Assembly (NCBI GenBank): GCA_963789885.1
Contig: CAWBNB010000050.1
Coordinates: 310,001 to 374,000 of the forward strand
DNA length: 64,000 nucleotides
Direction: 5' to 3'
Source: DATEDA01 sp963789885
GTDB lineage: Bacteria > Pseudomonadota > Gammaproteobacteria > Burkholderiales > SG8-39
The number at the start of each line of letters is the position of its first letter. The stretch's first letter is position 1. Shown here piece by piece: positions 50,933 through 62,820 of this stretch. Position numbers and translations under genes: made by a program. Below the pieces are notes generated by a model. It searched no databases. It worked only from the letters and a program-made list of their open reading frames with translations, and was not told the origin of the DNA.

Positions 50933-53665
50933 TCAGTCGGACTTGCCCGCGACGCGGGTGAAATCGCCCGCCTTCACCAGGGTGAGCTTGGACGGATCGA
51001 TGTGCCGCCGCAGCGCGTCGCGGACCTGGGCGGGAGTGAGCGCGGCGAGCTGCTTCTCGAACGCCTCGTCCCACGCCATGGTCCGGTCGATCACGCTGTA
51101 GCCCGCCAGCCGTCCCGCGAGGGCGCCGTCGGAATTCCGCGCCACCTTGCGCGCCTGGAGGAGCGCACGGCGGCCGTCCTCGAACTCGGCCTCGGTGAAC
51201 CCCTCCTGCAGCGTGCGCCCGAGCTCGTCCCGGATCGCCGCCTCGACGCGCGCCCGGTTTTGCGGCGCGTAGATCGCGTAGACCCCGAAGTCGCCGGCCT
51301 CGTCCTGCGCGCCGACGTTGAGCCACGAGCCGACGCTGTACGAGAGGCCTTCCTTCTCCCGGACCCGGCGCGCGAGCCGCGCATCCGACGACCCGCCGAG
51401 CAGGTAGTTGCCGAGCACGAGCGCCGCGAAGTCGGGATGGTCGTCGCGAAGCTTCAGGTTGAGCCCGGCGCGGAACACCGCGTTCGCCTTGTCGGGCGTC
51501 TCGATCGTCCGGTCGGTGGCCTGCACGTCGAAGTGTTTCCACGGGATCCGCTTATAGGGCGTGGGGTTCTTCCAGTCGCCGAAGAGCCGCTCGGCGAGCT
51601 TCGTCACCTCGTCGGGATCGAAGTCGCCCACCACCACGAGATCGCTGTGCGAGGCGCCGACGAGCTCGCGGTGGCAACGCCGCGCGTCCTCCAGCGTCAC
51701 CGACTTCAGCCGCGCGGCGCGCTCGTCGAGCGTGGGGGTGTAGTTCCAGTGCTCGGGCGGGTAGGGGTTCAGATGGCGGGCGATCGTGAGGCTGGCGAGC
51801 GACTGCGGGTCGGTGCGCTGCGTGTCGATGCTGGTCAGCGCCTGCTGCCGCACCTGCTCGAATTCGGCCTCGGGGAACGACGGCTCGCGCAGCATCTCGG
51901 CGACGATCGCGAGCGCCTCGGGCAGGTTCGCGCTCACCGTCTCGATCGACGCACCCTCGGTGCTGACCGCCGTCGCCGCGCGCAGGCGGTCGAGGGCATC
52001 CTTCAGCTCGCCGCGCGTGTGCTTCAGGGTGCCGCGCGACAGCATCGCGCTCGCGACCGAGCACGCGCTGCTGCGATTCGTCTTCACCGCCTCGTTGCCC
52101 CAGCGCAGCCCGAGCTGCGCGACGACCGTCCCGCCGCGCGTCTTCTTCGGCAGCAGCGTGAGCTTCATGCCCGAGGGCAGGGTGCGCCGGATGATGCGCG
52201 CCTCGATGTTCTGCGGCGTCGGGTCGAACACTTCGCCCGCGGTCACTTCGGACGGCCCGGCGAAGCCCTTGAGCAGCGCCGTGACGTCGGGCGCAGCCGG
52301 CACGGCGACCCGCTCGGGCTTGTCGGCCGGGTAGAACAGTCCGAGCGTGCGGTTCGCCGGTTTCAGGTACGTGGTCGCGACGCGCTGCACGTCCTCGCGC
52401 TTCACCTTGTCGAGCTGATCGCGATACAGGTACAGGAGCCGCCAGTCGCCGATCGCGGCGAACTCGGAGAGCGTGAGCGCGACCGACCGCGAGTTCGTGA
52501 GGAGCTGCTCGACGTCGCCCTTCAGCTTGGTGCGCGCGCGCTCGACCTCCTCGTCGGTCACCGGCTTCGCGGCGAAGCCCTCGAGCTCGGCGAGCAGCGC
52601 GTCGCGCGCCGGCTCCATCGGCGCGTCCTTGCGCACCGCCGCCCCGAAGTACGCGGAGCCGGGCTCGCGCGTCTGGCGCTCGGCGCCGAAGATCGCGGCC
52701 GCCTTGCCGGTCTCGACGAGCGCCTTGTGCAGCCGGCCGGACGGCTGGGCGACGAGGATCTGTCCGAGGATGTCGACCGCGGCGAAGTCGGGGTGCGAGC
52801 CGGGCGGCATGTGATACATCGCGTGGGCGAGCTGCACGTCGCCGACGCGGCGCAGGATGACGCTGCGCTCGCCGTCCTGGGGCGGCTCGACGGTGTAGGT
52901 GGACCGCAGCACCCGTGCCGGCTTCGGGAGCGCGCCGAAGGTCTGCGCGATCGTGGCGAGCGCCCGGTCGGAGTCGAACTTGCCGGCGATGATCAGCACC
53001 GCGTTGTCCGGCTGGTAGTAGTGGCGGTAGAACGCCTGCAGCCGCTCGATCGGCACGTTCTCGATGTCCGACAGGGTGCCGATGACGGAGCGGCCGTAGT
53101 TGTGCCAGAGGTAGGCCGCGGCGCTGGTGCGCTCGCGCAGCAGGCCAAAGGGGCTGTTCTGCCCGGCCTCGAACTCGTTGCGGACCACGGTCATCTCGCT
53201 GTCGAGGTCCTGCTTCGAGACGCTGGCGTTGACCATGCGGTCGGCCTCCATCCCGAGGACGAACGCCAGGGTGTCCTCGCTCGCCGGGAAGGTCTCGAAG
53301 TAGTTGGTGCGGTCGAACGAGGTGGTGCCGTTGTAGCGCGCGCCGCGCTTGAGGAGCTCGTTCTTCGGATTGGCGATATGCGGGGTGCCCTTGAAGAGCA
53401 GGTGCTCGAGCAGATGCGCCATGCCGCGCTCGCCGTAGCTCTCGTGCCGCGAGCCGACGAGGTAGGTGACGTTGACCGTGACCGTGTCCTGCGACTGGTC
53501 GGGGAGCAGGAGCACCTTCATCCCGTTGGCGAGGTTGTACTCGCTGATTCCGCCCATGGCGGGCCCGCGGGTCACCCCCGCCGGGAGCGTCTGCGCCCCC
53601 GGGGCGAACGGGACGAATAGTGTCAGCGCGAGCGCCGCAAGGATCGCGGAACGGACAGCCTGCAT
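50933..53665 (-). CDS. M16-family zinc metallopeptidase (two-domain, secreted)
   Basis: A 910-residue protein with a signal peptide (1-24). The first M16 domain has the inverted zinc motif HLLEH (His84, Glu87, His88) and the distal glutamate in the EFEAGQNSPF region; the second, non-catalytic M16 half begins near residue 500 (ARIIRRTLPSGMKLTLLPKK). Length and layout fit the periplasmic PqqL-like peptidases. It would degrade peptides in the envelope. Start ATG at 53665 gives a good signal peptide. Confidence 0.9.
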   Translation of the reverse strand: MQAVRSAILAALALTLFVPFAPGAQTLPAGVTRGPAMGGISEYNLANGMKVLLLPDQSQDTVTVNVTYLVGSRHESYGERGMAHLLEHLLFKGTPHIANPKNELLKRGARYNGTTSFDRTNYFETFPASEDTLAFVLGMEADRMVNASVSKQDLDSEMTVVRNEFEAGQNSPFGLLRERTSAAAYLWHNYGRSVIGTLSDIENVPIERLQAFYRHYYQPDNAVLIIAGKFDSDRALATIAQTFGALPKPARVLRSTYTVEPPQDGERSVILRRVGDVQLAHAMYHMPPGSHPDFAAVDILGQILVAQPSGRLHKALVETGKAAAIFGAERQTREPGSAYFGAAVRKDAPMEPARDALLAELEGFAAKPVTDEEVERARTKLKGDVEQLLTNSRSVALTLSEFAAIGDWRLLYLYRDQLDKVKREDVQRVATTYLKPANRTLGLFYPADKPERVAVPAAPDVTALLKGFAGPSEVTAGEVFDPTPQNIEARIIRRTLPSGMKLTLLPKKTRGGTVVAQLGLRWGNEAVKTNRSSACSVASAMLSRGTLKHTRGELKDALDRLRAATAVSTEGASIETVSANLPEALAIVAEMLREPSFPEAEFEQVRQQALTSIDTQRTDPQSLASLTIARHLNPYPPEHWNYTPTLDERAARLKSVTLEDARRCHRELVGASHSDLVVVGDFDPDEVTKLAERLFGDWKNPTPYKRIPWKHFDVQATDRTIETPDKANAVFRAGLNLKLRDDHPDFAALVLGNYLLGGSSDARLARRVREKEGLSYSVGSWLNVGAQDEAGDFGVYAIYAPQNRARVEAAIRDELGRTLQEGFTEAEFEDGRRALLQARKVARNSDGALAGRLAGYSVIDRTMAWDEAFEKQLAALTPAQVRDALRRHIDPSKLTLVKAGDFTRVAGKSD

Positions 53666-53846
53666 CGGTTACCCCCGGGAAGGCGGCCGGGCACGCCGGC
53701 CGCAGCCACTATTCTATAAGGGCTTTCAGAGCCCCGAGGCGAGGAAAGGTTCCCGTTCCGGACCCGAGGGCCGCACCTAGCCGGGCATTTGGACCGGCCG
53801 GGGCACCGCTCGCGCCCGCGTCGGCGTTCACGGTAGAGTGCCGGCG

Positions 53847-54389
53847 ATGGACGCTCCTCCCGTCGACCCCGCGGCCCTGCGCAAGGCGTTCGGCACCTAC
53901 GCCACGGGGGTGGTCGTGATCGGCGCGCGCGGCGCGGACGGCATGCCGGTCGGGATGACGGTCAACTCGTTCAGCTCGGTCTCGATCTCACCCCCGCTCG
54001 TGTCGTTCTGCCCCGGGCGGTCGAGCTTCGCGTTCCCGGTGTACGCGGCAATGCAGCACTTCTCGGTGAGCGTGCTGGGCGAGGAGCACCGCGGGATCTC
54101 GGACCGCTTCGCGCGCACGAGCGGCGAGCACAAGTGGGGTGGCGTCAAGCACCGCCTGGGCGAGGGCGGCGTGCCGGTGCTCGAGGACGCGGTGGCGGCG
54201 TTCGAGTGCGCGGTCGAGGCGCGGTTCGACGCGGGGGATCACGTCATCGTCCTCGGCCGGGTGCTCCGGTTCGAGCATCGTGGGGAACGGTCGCCGCTCC
54301 TCTTCCACGGCAGTCGCTATCACGGGCTCGGCGCCGGCCTGGACTCGCCGCAGCACGTCGACCTCGCTTCGCTCATCGGCTGGGGTTGA
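53847..54389 (+). CDS. Flavin reductase family (FMN-binding) protein
   Basis: A 180-residue split-barrel flavin reductase. The family core reads LRKAFGTYATGVVVIGARG, GMTVNSFSSVSISPPLVSFCPG and ISDRFARTSGEHKW, with a final HYHGLGAG-like segment (SRYHGLGAGL). It would reduce FMN/FAD with NAD(P)H for a partner monooxygenase. ATG 53847 is used; an in-frame GTG lies 3 codons upstream. The receptor gene starts 2 bp later. Confidence 0.9.
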   Translation: MDAPPVDPAALRKAFGTYATGVVVIGARGADGMPVGMTVNSFSSVSISPPLVSFCPGRSSFAFPVYAAMQHFSVSVLGEEHRGISDRFARTSGEHKWGGVKHRLGEGGVPVLEDAVAAFECAVEARFDAGDHVIVLGRVLRFEHRGERSPLLFHGSRYHGLGAGLDSPQHVDLASLIGWG

Positions 54390-54391
54390 CG

Positions 54392-55351
54392 ATGGCTCGC
54401 CTCCTTGCGGTCGCGCTCGCCGCGGCGCTCTGCGCCGGCGGCAGTGCATTCGCCGAGTACCCCGACAAGCCGATCCGGTTCATCGTCCCGCAGGCGCCGG
54501 GGAGCGCCACCGACACCGTTTCGCGCATCCTCGCGCCCGAGATGTCGAAGTTCCTCGGTCAGCAGGTGGTCGTCGACAACCGCCCGGGCGGTGCCCTCAC
54601 GATCGGCATCGACCTCGTGGCGAAGGCGTCGCCGGACGGCTACACGATCGGCATGGGTCCGATCGGCGCGCTGGCGATCACGCGCCACATGGTGGCGAAG
54701 CTGCCGTACGACATCGAACGCGACCTGCAGCCGGTGGCGCTGGTCTCGCGCGGGCACCTGCTGCTCGCGGTCTCGCCGTCGCTGCCGGTCGGCTCGGTGC
54801 AGGAGCTGATCGCGTACGCGAAGCAGAACCCCGGCAAGCTCCTCAACGCGTCGTCGAGCAACGGCTCGCCCGGGCACGTCGGCGGCGAGCTCTTCAAGTA
54901 CATGACCGCGACCGAGATCGTGCACGTGCCCTACAAGGGCGGGGCGATGGCGATCAACGACCTGATCGCGGGACACGTCCAGGTGATGTGGGAGAGCCTG
55001 AACTCGATCTCGCCGCACGCGCGCTCGGGGAAGGTGAAGGCGCTCGCGGTGAGCGGCGCGCGGCGCTCGCCGGGCTTCCCGGAGCTGCCGACGATCGGCG
55101 AGATCGTTCCCGGCTACGAGGCGGGCACCTGGACCGGCGTCATCGCCCCCGCCGGGCTGCCGCGGCCGGTGCTCGACAAGCTGAACGCGGCCGTCAACGC
55201 GGCGATCCGCTCGCCGCTCTTCGTGGAGCGCTTCGCGTCGATCGGCGACGAGCCGGCGGGCGGCACGCCCGAGGACTTCGCGGAGCTGATCCGGCGCGAC
55301 TCGGCCAAGTGGGCGGACGTGGTGAAGCGCTCGGGCGCGAAGATCGACTGA
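54392..55351 (+). CDS. Tripartite tricarboxylate transporter receptor (Bug family)
   Basis: A 319-residue periplasmic receptor with a signal peptide (about 1-21, ending SAFAEYP). Bug hallmarks: YPDKPIRFIVPQAPGSATDTVSRI, VVVDNRPGGALTIG, ASPDGYTIGMG and VPYKGGAMAINDLIAGHVQVMW. It binds an organic acid. No TctA/TctB membrane genes are near, as is common for the many orphan Bug receptors of betaproteobacteria. It follows the flavin reductase by 2 bp. Confidence 0.93.
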   Translation: MARLLAVALAAALCAGGSAFAEYPDKPIRFIVPQAPGSATDTVSRILAPEMSKFLGQQVVVDNRPGGALTIGIDLVAKASPDGYTIGMGPIGALAITRHMVAKLPYDIERDLQPVALVSRGHLLLAVSPSLPVGSVQELIAYAKQNPGKLLNASSSNGSPGHVGGELFKYMTATEIVHVPYKGGAMAINDLIAGHVQVMWESLNSISPHARSGKVKALAVSGARRSPGFPELPTIGEIVPGYEAGTWTGVIAPAGLPRPVLDKLNAAVNAAIRSPLFVERFASIGDEPAGGTPEDFAELIRRDSAKWADVVKRSGAKID

Positions 55352-55702
55352 GGGCGTCGGCCGCGCGGGGTCGTCGTTCGCTGCGCCCTCGACCAAAGCC
55401 GCCAGCCCCGGCGCGCGGCCGTCACATCGGGGGCGTATCGTCGCCGTTCGCGGCGGGTCGCCGGGCCGGCCGCATCGTCCGGTCCCCCGTGCGGTCGAGC
55501 TTTCCCCTGAAAAAACATCGGGCTCCGCGCTTGATCTTTGGTGCATCGGTAGGCAAGATCCGGGCCACGCGATGGACGCGACGTCCAGCCGCGAACCGGG
55601 GAGCGGACCGAACTGAAAGCGAACACCGTACGAAGGGCCGAGGCCGGGCCGAAAGCGATCGCCGCGCCGCGGAGCGAGGCCGGTCCAAGACCGGTCGCCG
55701 GC
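55352..55702 (+). other. Gap before speA: possible promoter and leader
   Basis: This 351 bp stretch has no convincing gene. TTGATC (55531-55536) and CAAGAT (55554-55559), 17 bp apart, form a moderate sigma70 promoter candidate. Sense codons continue upstream of the speA reading frame from about 55613 without an ATG, so a longer speA N-terminus cannot be excluded. An AAAAAA run lies at about 55510. Confidence 0.35.
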
Positions 55703-57620
<1,918 letters not shown>

Positions 57621-57636
57621 GCGAGGGCCGGGCGCG

Positions 57637-58831
57637 ATGGCGAAGGTACTGATCGTCGGCGCCGGCGGCGTCGGCCAGGTCGTGACGCACAAGTGCGCGC
57701 AGGTCCCCGAGGTGTTCGGCGAGATCGTGCTCGCGAGCCGCACCGAGGAGAAGTGCCGGCGCATCGCCGCGCAGATCAAGCGGCCGATCAGAACCGCGCA
57801 GGTGGACGCCGACGACGTCCGGCAGATGAGCGCGCTGATCGAGCGCGAGAAACCGGCAATCGTGATCAACGTCGCGCTGCCGTACCAGGATCTGCCGATC
57901 ATGGACGCGTGCCTGGCGACCGGCGTGGATTACCTCGACACCGCCAACTACGAGCCGCGCGACACGGCGAAGTTCGAGTACAGCTGGCAGTGGGCCTACC
58001 AGGACCGCTACCGCAGCCGCGGGATCATGGCGCTCCTCGGCAGCGGCTTCGATCCGGGCGCGACCAACGTGTTCACCGCGTACCTGCGCGAAGCACCACT
58101 TCGACACGATCGAAGAGCTCGACATCATCGACTGCAACGCCGGCGACCACGGCCAGCCGTTCGCGACCAACTTCAACCCCGAGATCAACATCCGCGAGAT
58201 CACCTCGCCCGGGCGGTACTGGGAAGACGGCGCGTGGCGGACGACCGAGCCGCTCGCGGTGAGCCGGATGCACGACTTTCCCGAGGGCATCGGCCCGAAG
58301 AAGATCTTCCTCCTCTACCACGAGGAGCTGGAGTCGATCGTCAGGCACTTCCCGACCCTGCGCCGCGCGCGGTTCTGGATGACCTTCTCGGAGAACTACC
58401 TGACCCACCTCCGCGTGCTCGGGAACGTCGGCATGACCTCGATCAAGCCGGTCGCCTTCCAGGGGCAGGAGATCATTCCGCTGCAGTTCCTGAAGGCGCT
58501 GCTGCCCGATCCGGCGAGCCTCGGCCCGCTCACCAAGGGCAAGACCTGCATCGGCTGCCTGGTGCGCGGTCGCAAGGGCGGCAAGGAGAAGGTCGCGTTC
58601 GTCTACAACATCTGCGATCACGAGGAGACCTACCGCGAGGTGCAGGCGCAGGCGATCTCCTACACCACCGGCGTGCCGGCGATGATCGGCGCGAAGCTCA
58701 TGGTCACCGGCAAGTGGCGGGGGAAGGGCGTGTTCAACCTCGAGCAGTTCGACCCCGACCCGTTCATGGACGCCATGAACCGCCACGGGCTGCCCTGGAC
58801 GGTGATCGAACTCGATGCGCCGATGGGCTGA
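57637..58831 (+). pseudogene. Carboxy(nor)spermidine dehydrogenase (saccharopine-dehydrogenase family), one frameshift
   Basis: NAD(P)-dependent enzyme expected to join putrescine (or diaminopropane) and aspartate semialdehyde. Rossmann start KVLIVGAGGVGQVVTHKCAQ, then GVDYLDTANYEP and LGSGFDPGATNVFTAYL. One extra base near 58087 shifts the frame; KHHFDTIEELDIIDCNAGDHG and ATNFNPEINIREITSPGRYWEDG continue in the next frame to 58831. Repaired length is about 397 residues, normal for the family. The gene is 16 bp after speA and before nspC, the usual partners. Confidence 0.85.
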
Positions 58832-58863
58832 AGCCCAGCGGTCGCCCGGGGGTGCGCGCTAGG

Positions 58864-60027
58864 GTGCGCACCGAGCGGTTCCGGCGGCTCGATACGCGCC
58901 GCGTGCCGTCGCCCTGCTTCGTCGTCGACGAGTGGGCGATCGAGCAGAACCTGCGCGTGCTCGACGGCGTCGAGCGCGCGAGCGGGGCGAAGATCCTCCT
59001 CGCGCTCAAGGCGTTCTCGATGTGGCGTCTCGGGCCGCTCGTCGCAAAGTATCTCGCGGGCACCTGCGCGAGCGGACTCCACGAGGCGCGCCTCGGGCGG
59101 GAGGAATTCGGCGGCGAGGTGCACACCTTCTCGGCCGCCTACACCGAACGCGATCTCGCGGAGATCCTGGAGATCTCCGACCACGTGGTATTCAACTCCT
59201 GCGCGCAGTGGGAGCGGTTCCAGCCGCTCGTGCGGGCGGCGCGCGCGCGCCGGCCGCAGCTCCGCTTCGGGCTGCGCGTGAACCCGGAGCAATCCGAGGG
59301 CGAGAACCCGCTCTACGATCCGAGCGCCCCGTACTCGCGGCTCGGCATTCCGCGGTCGCAGTTCCGCGGCGACCTCGCGGGTGTCAGCGGCCTGCACTTC
59401 CATACCCTCTGCGAGCAGGACTTCCCGCCGCTCGCGCGGACCGTCGCCGCGTTCGAGGAGAAGTTCGGCGAGTTCCTGCCCGGGCTGGAATGGATCAACT
59501 TCGGCGGCGGGCACCACATCACGCGCTCCGACTACCAGGTGGACGAGCTCGTGCGCCTGCTTCGCGATTTCCGCGCGCGGCACGGCGTCGAGCTCTACCT
59601 CGAGCCGGGCGAGGCGATCGCCCTCGACGCGGGCGTCCTCGTCGCCGAGGTGCTGGACCTGCCCTGGAACGGCGTGCCGCTCGCCATCCTCGACACCTCC
59701 GCCACCTGCCACATGCCCGACGTGATCGAGGCGCCGTACCGGCCGCGGATCATCGACACGGGCGAGCCGGGCGCGCTGGCGCACACCTATCGCCTCGGCG
59801 GCCAGACCTGTCTCGCCGGGGACGTGATCGGCGACTACTCGTTCGCGGCGCCGCTGCGGGTAGGCACCCGCCTGGTGTTCGAGGACATGGCGATCTATTC
59901 GATGGTCAAGACCACGACCTTCAACGGTATCCGCCTGCCGAGCATCGCGCTATGGAACTCGGAGACCGACGCGCTCGAGATCGTGCGCGAGTTCGGGTAC
60001 GAGGACTTCAAGGGACGGCTGTCGTGA
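58864..60027 (+). CDS. nspC: Carboxynorspermidine/carboxyspermidine decarboxylase
   Basis: A 387-residue PLP decarboxylase of the alanine-racemase-fold group, starting at GTG 58864 (VRTERFRRLDTRRVPSPCFVV). PLP lysine in ILLALKAFSMW, GLRVNPEQSEGENPLYDPSAP, LHFHTLCEQDF, GGGHHITRSDY and the C-terminal DTSATCHMPDVIEAPYRP are typical. It decarboxylates carboxyspermidine (or carboxynorspermidine) to the triamine. Intact, unlike the two genes before it. Its stop overlaps the next GTG. Confidence 0.93.
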   Translation: MRTERFRRLDTRRVPSPCFVVDEWAIEQNLRVLDGVERASGAKILLALKAFSMWRLGPLVAKYLAGTCASGLHEARLGREEFGGEVHTFSAAYTERDLAEILEISDHVVFNSCAQWERFQPLVRAARARRPQLRFGLRVNPEQSEGENPLYDPSAPYSRLGIPRSQFRGDLAGVSGLHFHTLCEQDFPPLARTVAAFEEKFGEFLPGLEWINFGGGHHITRSDYQVDELVRLLRDFRARHGVELYLEPGEAIALDAGVLVAEVLDLPWNGVPLAILDTSATCHMPDVIEAPYRPRIIDTGEPGALAHTYRLGGQTCLAGDVIGDYSFAAPLRVGTRLVFEDMAIYSMVKTTTFNGIRLPSIALWNSETDALEIVREFGYEDFKGRLS

Positions 60028-60914
60028 AGCGCGGGCGCGCTCGGGCCCGGCCGGCACGCCTGCGCTTCCTCGGCACCGAGGCGGACGACGTGGCGCCGGA
60101 AGCGGCGCGCTTCCATGTCCTGCCGGTGCCGTACGAGAAGACGGTGTCCTACGGCACCGGGACCGCGAGAGGTCCGGCCGCCATCCTCGCCGCGTCGGGC
60201 CAGCTCGAGCGCTGGGACGGGCGCAGCGATCCGGGCGCCGAAGGCATCTACACCTGGCCCGCGATCGATTGCCGGCCGAAAGCCGAAAAGGTGATCGCGA
60301 CGATCGCGGCCTCGGTCGCGCGGATCCTCGCGCTCGGCAAGATGCCGGTGGTGCTCGGCGGCGAGCACACCGTCACCGGCGGCGTCATTCGCGGCTACCT
60401 CGACGCCGGGGTCCGCGACTTCGGCGTGGTGCAGATCGACGCGCATGCGGATCTGCGCGACCGCTACGGGGGCGACCCGCTCAGTCATGCCTCGGTGATG
60501 CGCCGGGTCGTCGAAGCGGGCATCCCGCTCTTCCAGCTCGGAAACCGCGCCTACTCGGAAGAGGAGCGGGAAGCGCGCCTGCGCTACAACGTCCGTTACC
60601 TCGACGCCGACCAGCTCGTCCCGGCGCGCATCGATTCGATCGCGCTCCCGGACGACTTCCCTCCGCAAGTGTTCTTCACCCTCGACGTCGACGGCATCGA
60701 TCCGTCGGTGCTGCCCGCGACGGGCACGCCCGTGCCCGGGGGCCTGGGCTGGTATCAGACGCTCGGGTTGTTCGAGTCGGTCGCGCGGCAGCGGCGGATC
60801 ATCGGCTTCGATCTCCTCGAGTTCGCGCCGATCCGCGGCTTCCACGCCTTCGACTTCGCCGCTGCGGCCCTCGTCTACAAGCTGATGGGGATCGTGCAGC
60901 GGGCTGCGGCCTGA
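60024..60914 (+). CDS. speB: Agmatinase
   Basis: A 296-residue ureohydrolase starting at GTG within the nspC stop. Manganese motifs are all present: GGEHTVTGG, DAHADLRDRY and DVDGIDPSVLP, with GFDLLEFAP near the end. It converts agmatine to putrescine and urea, linking SpeA to the carboxyspermidine steps. A basic N-terminal stretch (KRGRARARPARLRFLG) precedes the domain. Confidence 0.94.
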   Translation: MKRGRARARPARLRFLGTEADDVAPEAARFHVLPVPYEKTVSYGTGTARGPAAILAASGQLERWDGRSDPGAEGIYTWPAIDCRPKAEKVIATIAASVARILALGKMPVVLGGEHTVTGGVIRGYLDAGVRDFGVVQIDAHADLRDRYGGDPLSHASVMRRVVEAGIPLFQLGNRAYSEEEREARLRYNVRYLDADQLVPARIDSIALPDDFPPQVFFTLDVDGIDPSVLPATGTPVPGGLGWYQTLGLFESVARQRRIIGFDLLEFAPIRGFHAFDFAAAALVYKLMGIVQRAAA

Positions 60915-60927
60915 GCCTCGCGCCGGC

Positions 60928-61887
60928 TCACTCCGGCCGGAGTCCCGCCGCTTTGACGACGCGCGCCGTGCTCGCGATGTCCTGCTCGAGGAACTTGCGG
61001 AATTCTTCCGGGGAGGTGACGACCGCTTCGGCGCCCTGGGCGGCGAAACCTTCCTTCAGCGCGGGGTTCGCCGCCGCCTTGACCAGCGCGGCCTGCAGCC
61101 GGTCCACGATGGGCTTCGGCGTCGCCCTCGGCGCGAGCAGCCCCGCCCACCCGCTGTAGTCGTAACCGGGCACCGTCTCGGCCACCGTGGGAATGTCGCC
61201 GAAGAGCGGCGCGCGTTGCGGCAGGCTGTGCGCGATCGCCCGCAGGCGCCCGGACTTCACGAGCGACATCGTCGCCGGCGCCGGGGCGATGGTCCAGTGC
61301 GATTCGCCCGCGACGACCGAGGCGACCGACGGCCCGCCGCCCTTGTACGGCACGTGCACCGACTCGAAGTCGCCCATGACCATCAGCAGCACGCCGCCGA
61401 GATGGCTCGCCGCGCCCGGGCCGGCGGAGGCCATGTTGACCTTGCCCTTGTTGGCGCGCGAGTACTCGATGAGCTCCCTGACGCTGCCGATCGGAAGTGC
61501 CGGGTTGACCACCAGCACGTTCGGCATGACCGCGACGAGCGACACGAACGCGAAGTCGTTCAGCGGGTCGTACGGGATCTTCTTCTGCAGGAGCGGGGCG
61601 ATCGACATGCCGCTCGCCGAGGCGAAGAGCAGGGTATAGCCGTCGGGAACCGCGGTCTTGGCGGTCTCGATCCCGATCGCACCCGCGGCGCCGGCGCGAT
61701 TCTCGATCACGATCGTCTGTCCGAGCGCCTCGCCGAGGCGCACACCGAGGAGACGCCCGAGGGTGTCGATCGAGCTGCCCGGCGCGTTCGGCATGATCAG
61801 CCGGATCGGGTGCGTCGGGTAGTCCTGTGCGCTCGCGGTCGCCGCCGCGAGCGCGAGGCAAAGCGCGATGGCGCGCGCGCGGCGCAT
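60928..61887 (-). CDS. Tripartite tricarboxylate transporter receptor (Bug family)
   Basis: A 319-residue receptor with a signal peptide (1-19, ending ATASAQDYP). Bug motifs: THPIRLIMPNAPGSSIDTLGR, IVIENRAGAAGAIG, AVPDGYTLLFAS and VPYKGGGPSVASVV. The start overlaps the stop of the upstream VOC gene by one base, so the two are co-translated. It converges on speB, 13 bp apart. No membrane partner genes nearby. Confidence 0.93.
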   Translation of the reverse strand: MRRARAIALCLALAAATASAQDYPTHPIRLIMPNAPGSSIDTLGRLLGVRLGEALGQTIVIENRAGAAGAIGIETAKTAVPDGYTLLFASASGMSIAPLLQKKIPYDPLNDFAFVSLVAVMPNVLVVNPALPIGSVRELIEYSRANKGKVNMASAGPGAASHLGGVLLMVMGDFESVHVPYKGGGPSVASVVAGESHWTIAPAPATMSLVKSGRLRAIAHSLPQRAPLFGDIPTVAETVPGYDYSGWAGLLAPRATPKPIVDRLQAALVKAAANPALKEGFAAQGAEAVVTSPEEFRKFLEQDIASTARVVKAAGLRPE

Positions 61888-62756
61888 CACGCGCGGAAGC
61901 GGAACGTGCGCTCCGCCTCGCCGAGCTGCGCGTGGTCCCGGTTCGAGACCCCCCAGTGGTCGATCCGGTTCGGCGGCCACGTCCAGTCGTCGGGGGTGCC
62001 GACCCGGTACGAGTCGTCGACCTGCTGGACCTCCGCCGTGTACTCCACGCTCGCGCCGAACGGCGTGATGAAGTAGGCGAAGACGTTGTTGCCCGGACCG
62101 TGCCGTCCGGGTCCCCACGCGGGCTGGAGGCCGAGGTCGCGGAGCCGGCCGATGTTCTTCATCACCGCGTCGATGTCGCTCATCTCGAACGCGATGTGGT
62201 TCAGCGACGCGAGCTCCGCGTGGACGAACGCGAGCGCGTGATGCGAGCTGTTGCAGCGGACGAACGTCATGATCTTCGTCCGGTCGGCGAGCTTGAAGCC
62301 GAAGGCGTCGATCGCGAATTTCGCGCAGGCGTCGCGGTCGAGCGCGTTGAGCACGACGTGCGTGAGCTGGATCGGCTTGTCCCGGTCGGCGATCGGCGCG
62401 GCGCGCGTGCCCTCCGCGACGAACCGGAACCGCTGACCCTCGGCGCCGCCGACGATGAAGCCGCCGCCGCCGCCGGGGTCGTCGAACTCCGCGACCCGCG
62501 CCGGAGCGGGCACGCCCACGGCGACCGCCCGCGCGTGGAGCGCGTCGAGCTCGCCTGCCGACCCGGCAAACGTGATCGATGCAATTGCCGGCGCGGAGCT
62601 CGCGGTGAACGCGAGGAGATACGGGTGATCGCCGGTGCCGCGCAGGTAGGTCGTGCGCGAGCGGGTGCCGGCAGGCGCGAGTCCCCAGACGTCACGCATG
62701 AACGCGACCGCCGCCGGAGGATCGGGTACTTCAAGCTCGACGCTGCGCAGTCTCAT
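61887..62756 (-). CDS. VOC-family protein (two-domain extradiol-dioxygenase-like)
   Basis: A 289-residue protein with two vicinal-oxygen-chelate modules. The second has VVLNALDRDACAKFAIDAFGF, HHALAFVHAELASLNHIAFEMSD and a C-terminal SVEYTAEVQQVD with the metal glutamate. The arrangement resembles 2,3-dihydroxybiphenyl-type extradiol dioxygenases or related lyases, but the substrate is open. It is paired by overlap with the Bug receptor, suggesting uptake and ring cleavage of an aromatic or related acid; this is inference. Confidence 0.82.
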   Translation of the reverse strand: MRLRSVELEVPDPPAAVAFMRDVWGLAPAGTRSRTTYLRGTGDHPYLLAFTASSAPAIASITFAGSAGELDALHARAVAVGVPAPARVAEFDDPGGGGGFIVGGAEGQRFRFVAEGTRAAPIADRDKPIQLTHVVLNALDRDACAKFAIDAFGFKLADRTKIMTFVRCNSSHHALAFVHAELASLNHIAFEMSDIDAVMKNIGRLRDLGLQPAWGPGRHGPGNNVFAYFITPFGASVEYTAEVQQVDDSYRVGTPDDWTWPPNRIDHWGVSNRDHAQLGEAERTFRFRA

Positions 62757-62820
62757 CGTCTGTCCGTGCGGGATGGGTCGCGTGCCACGATTATCCTAGA
62801 TCCGCGGCCCAGCCTTTAGC

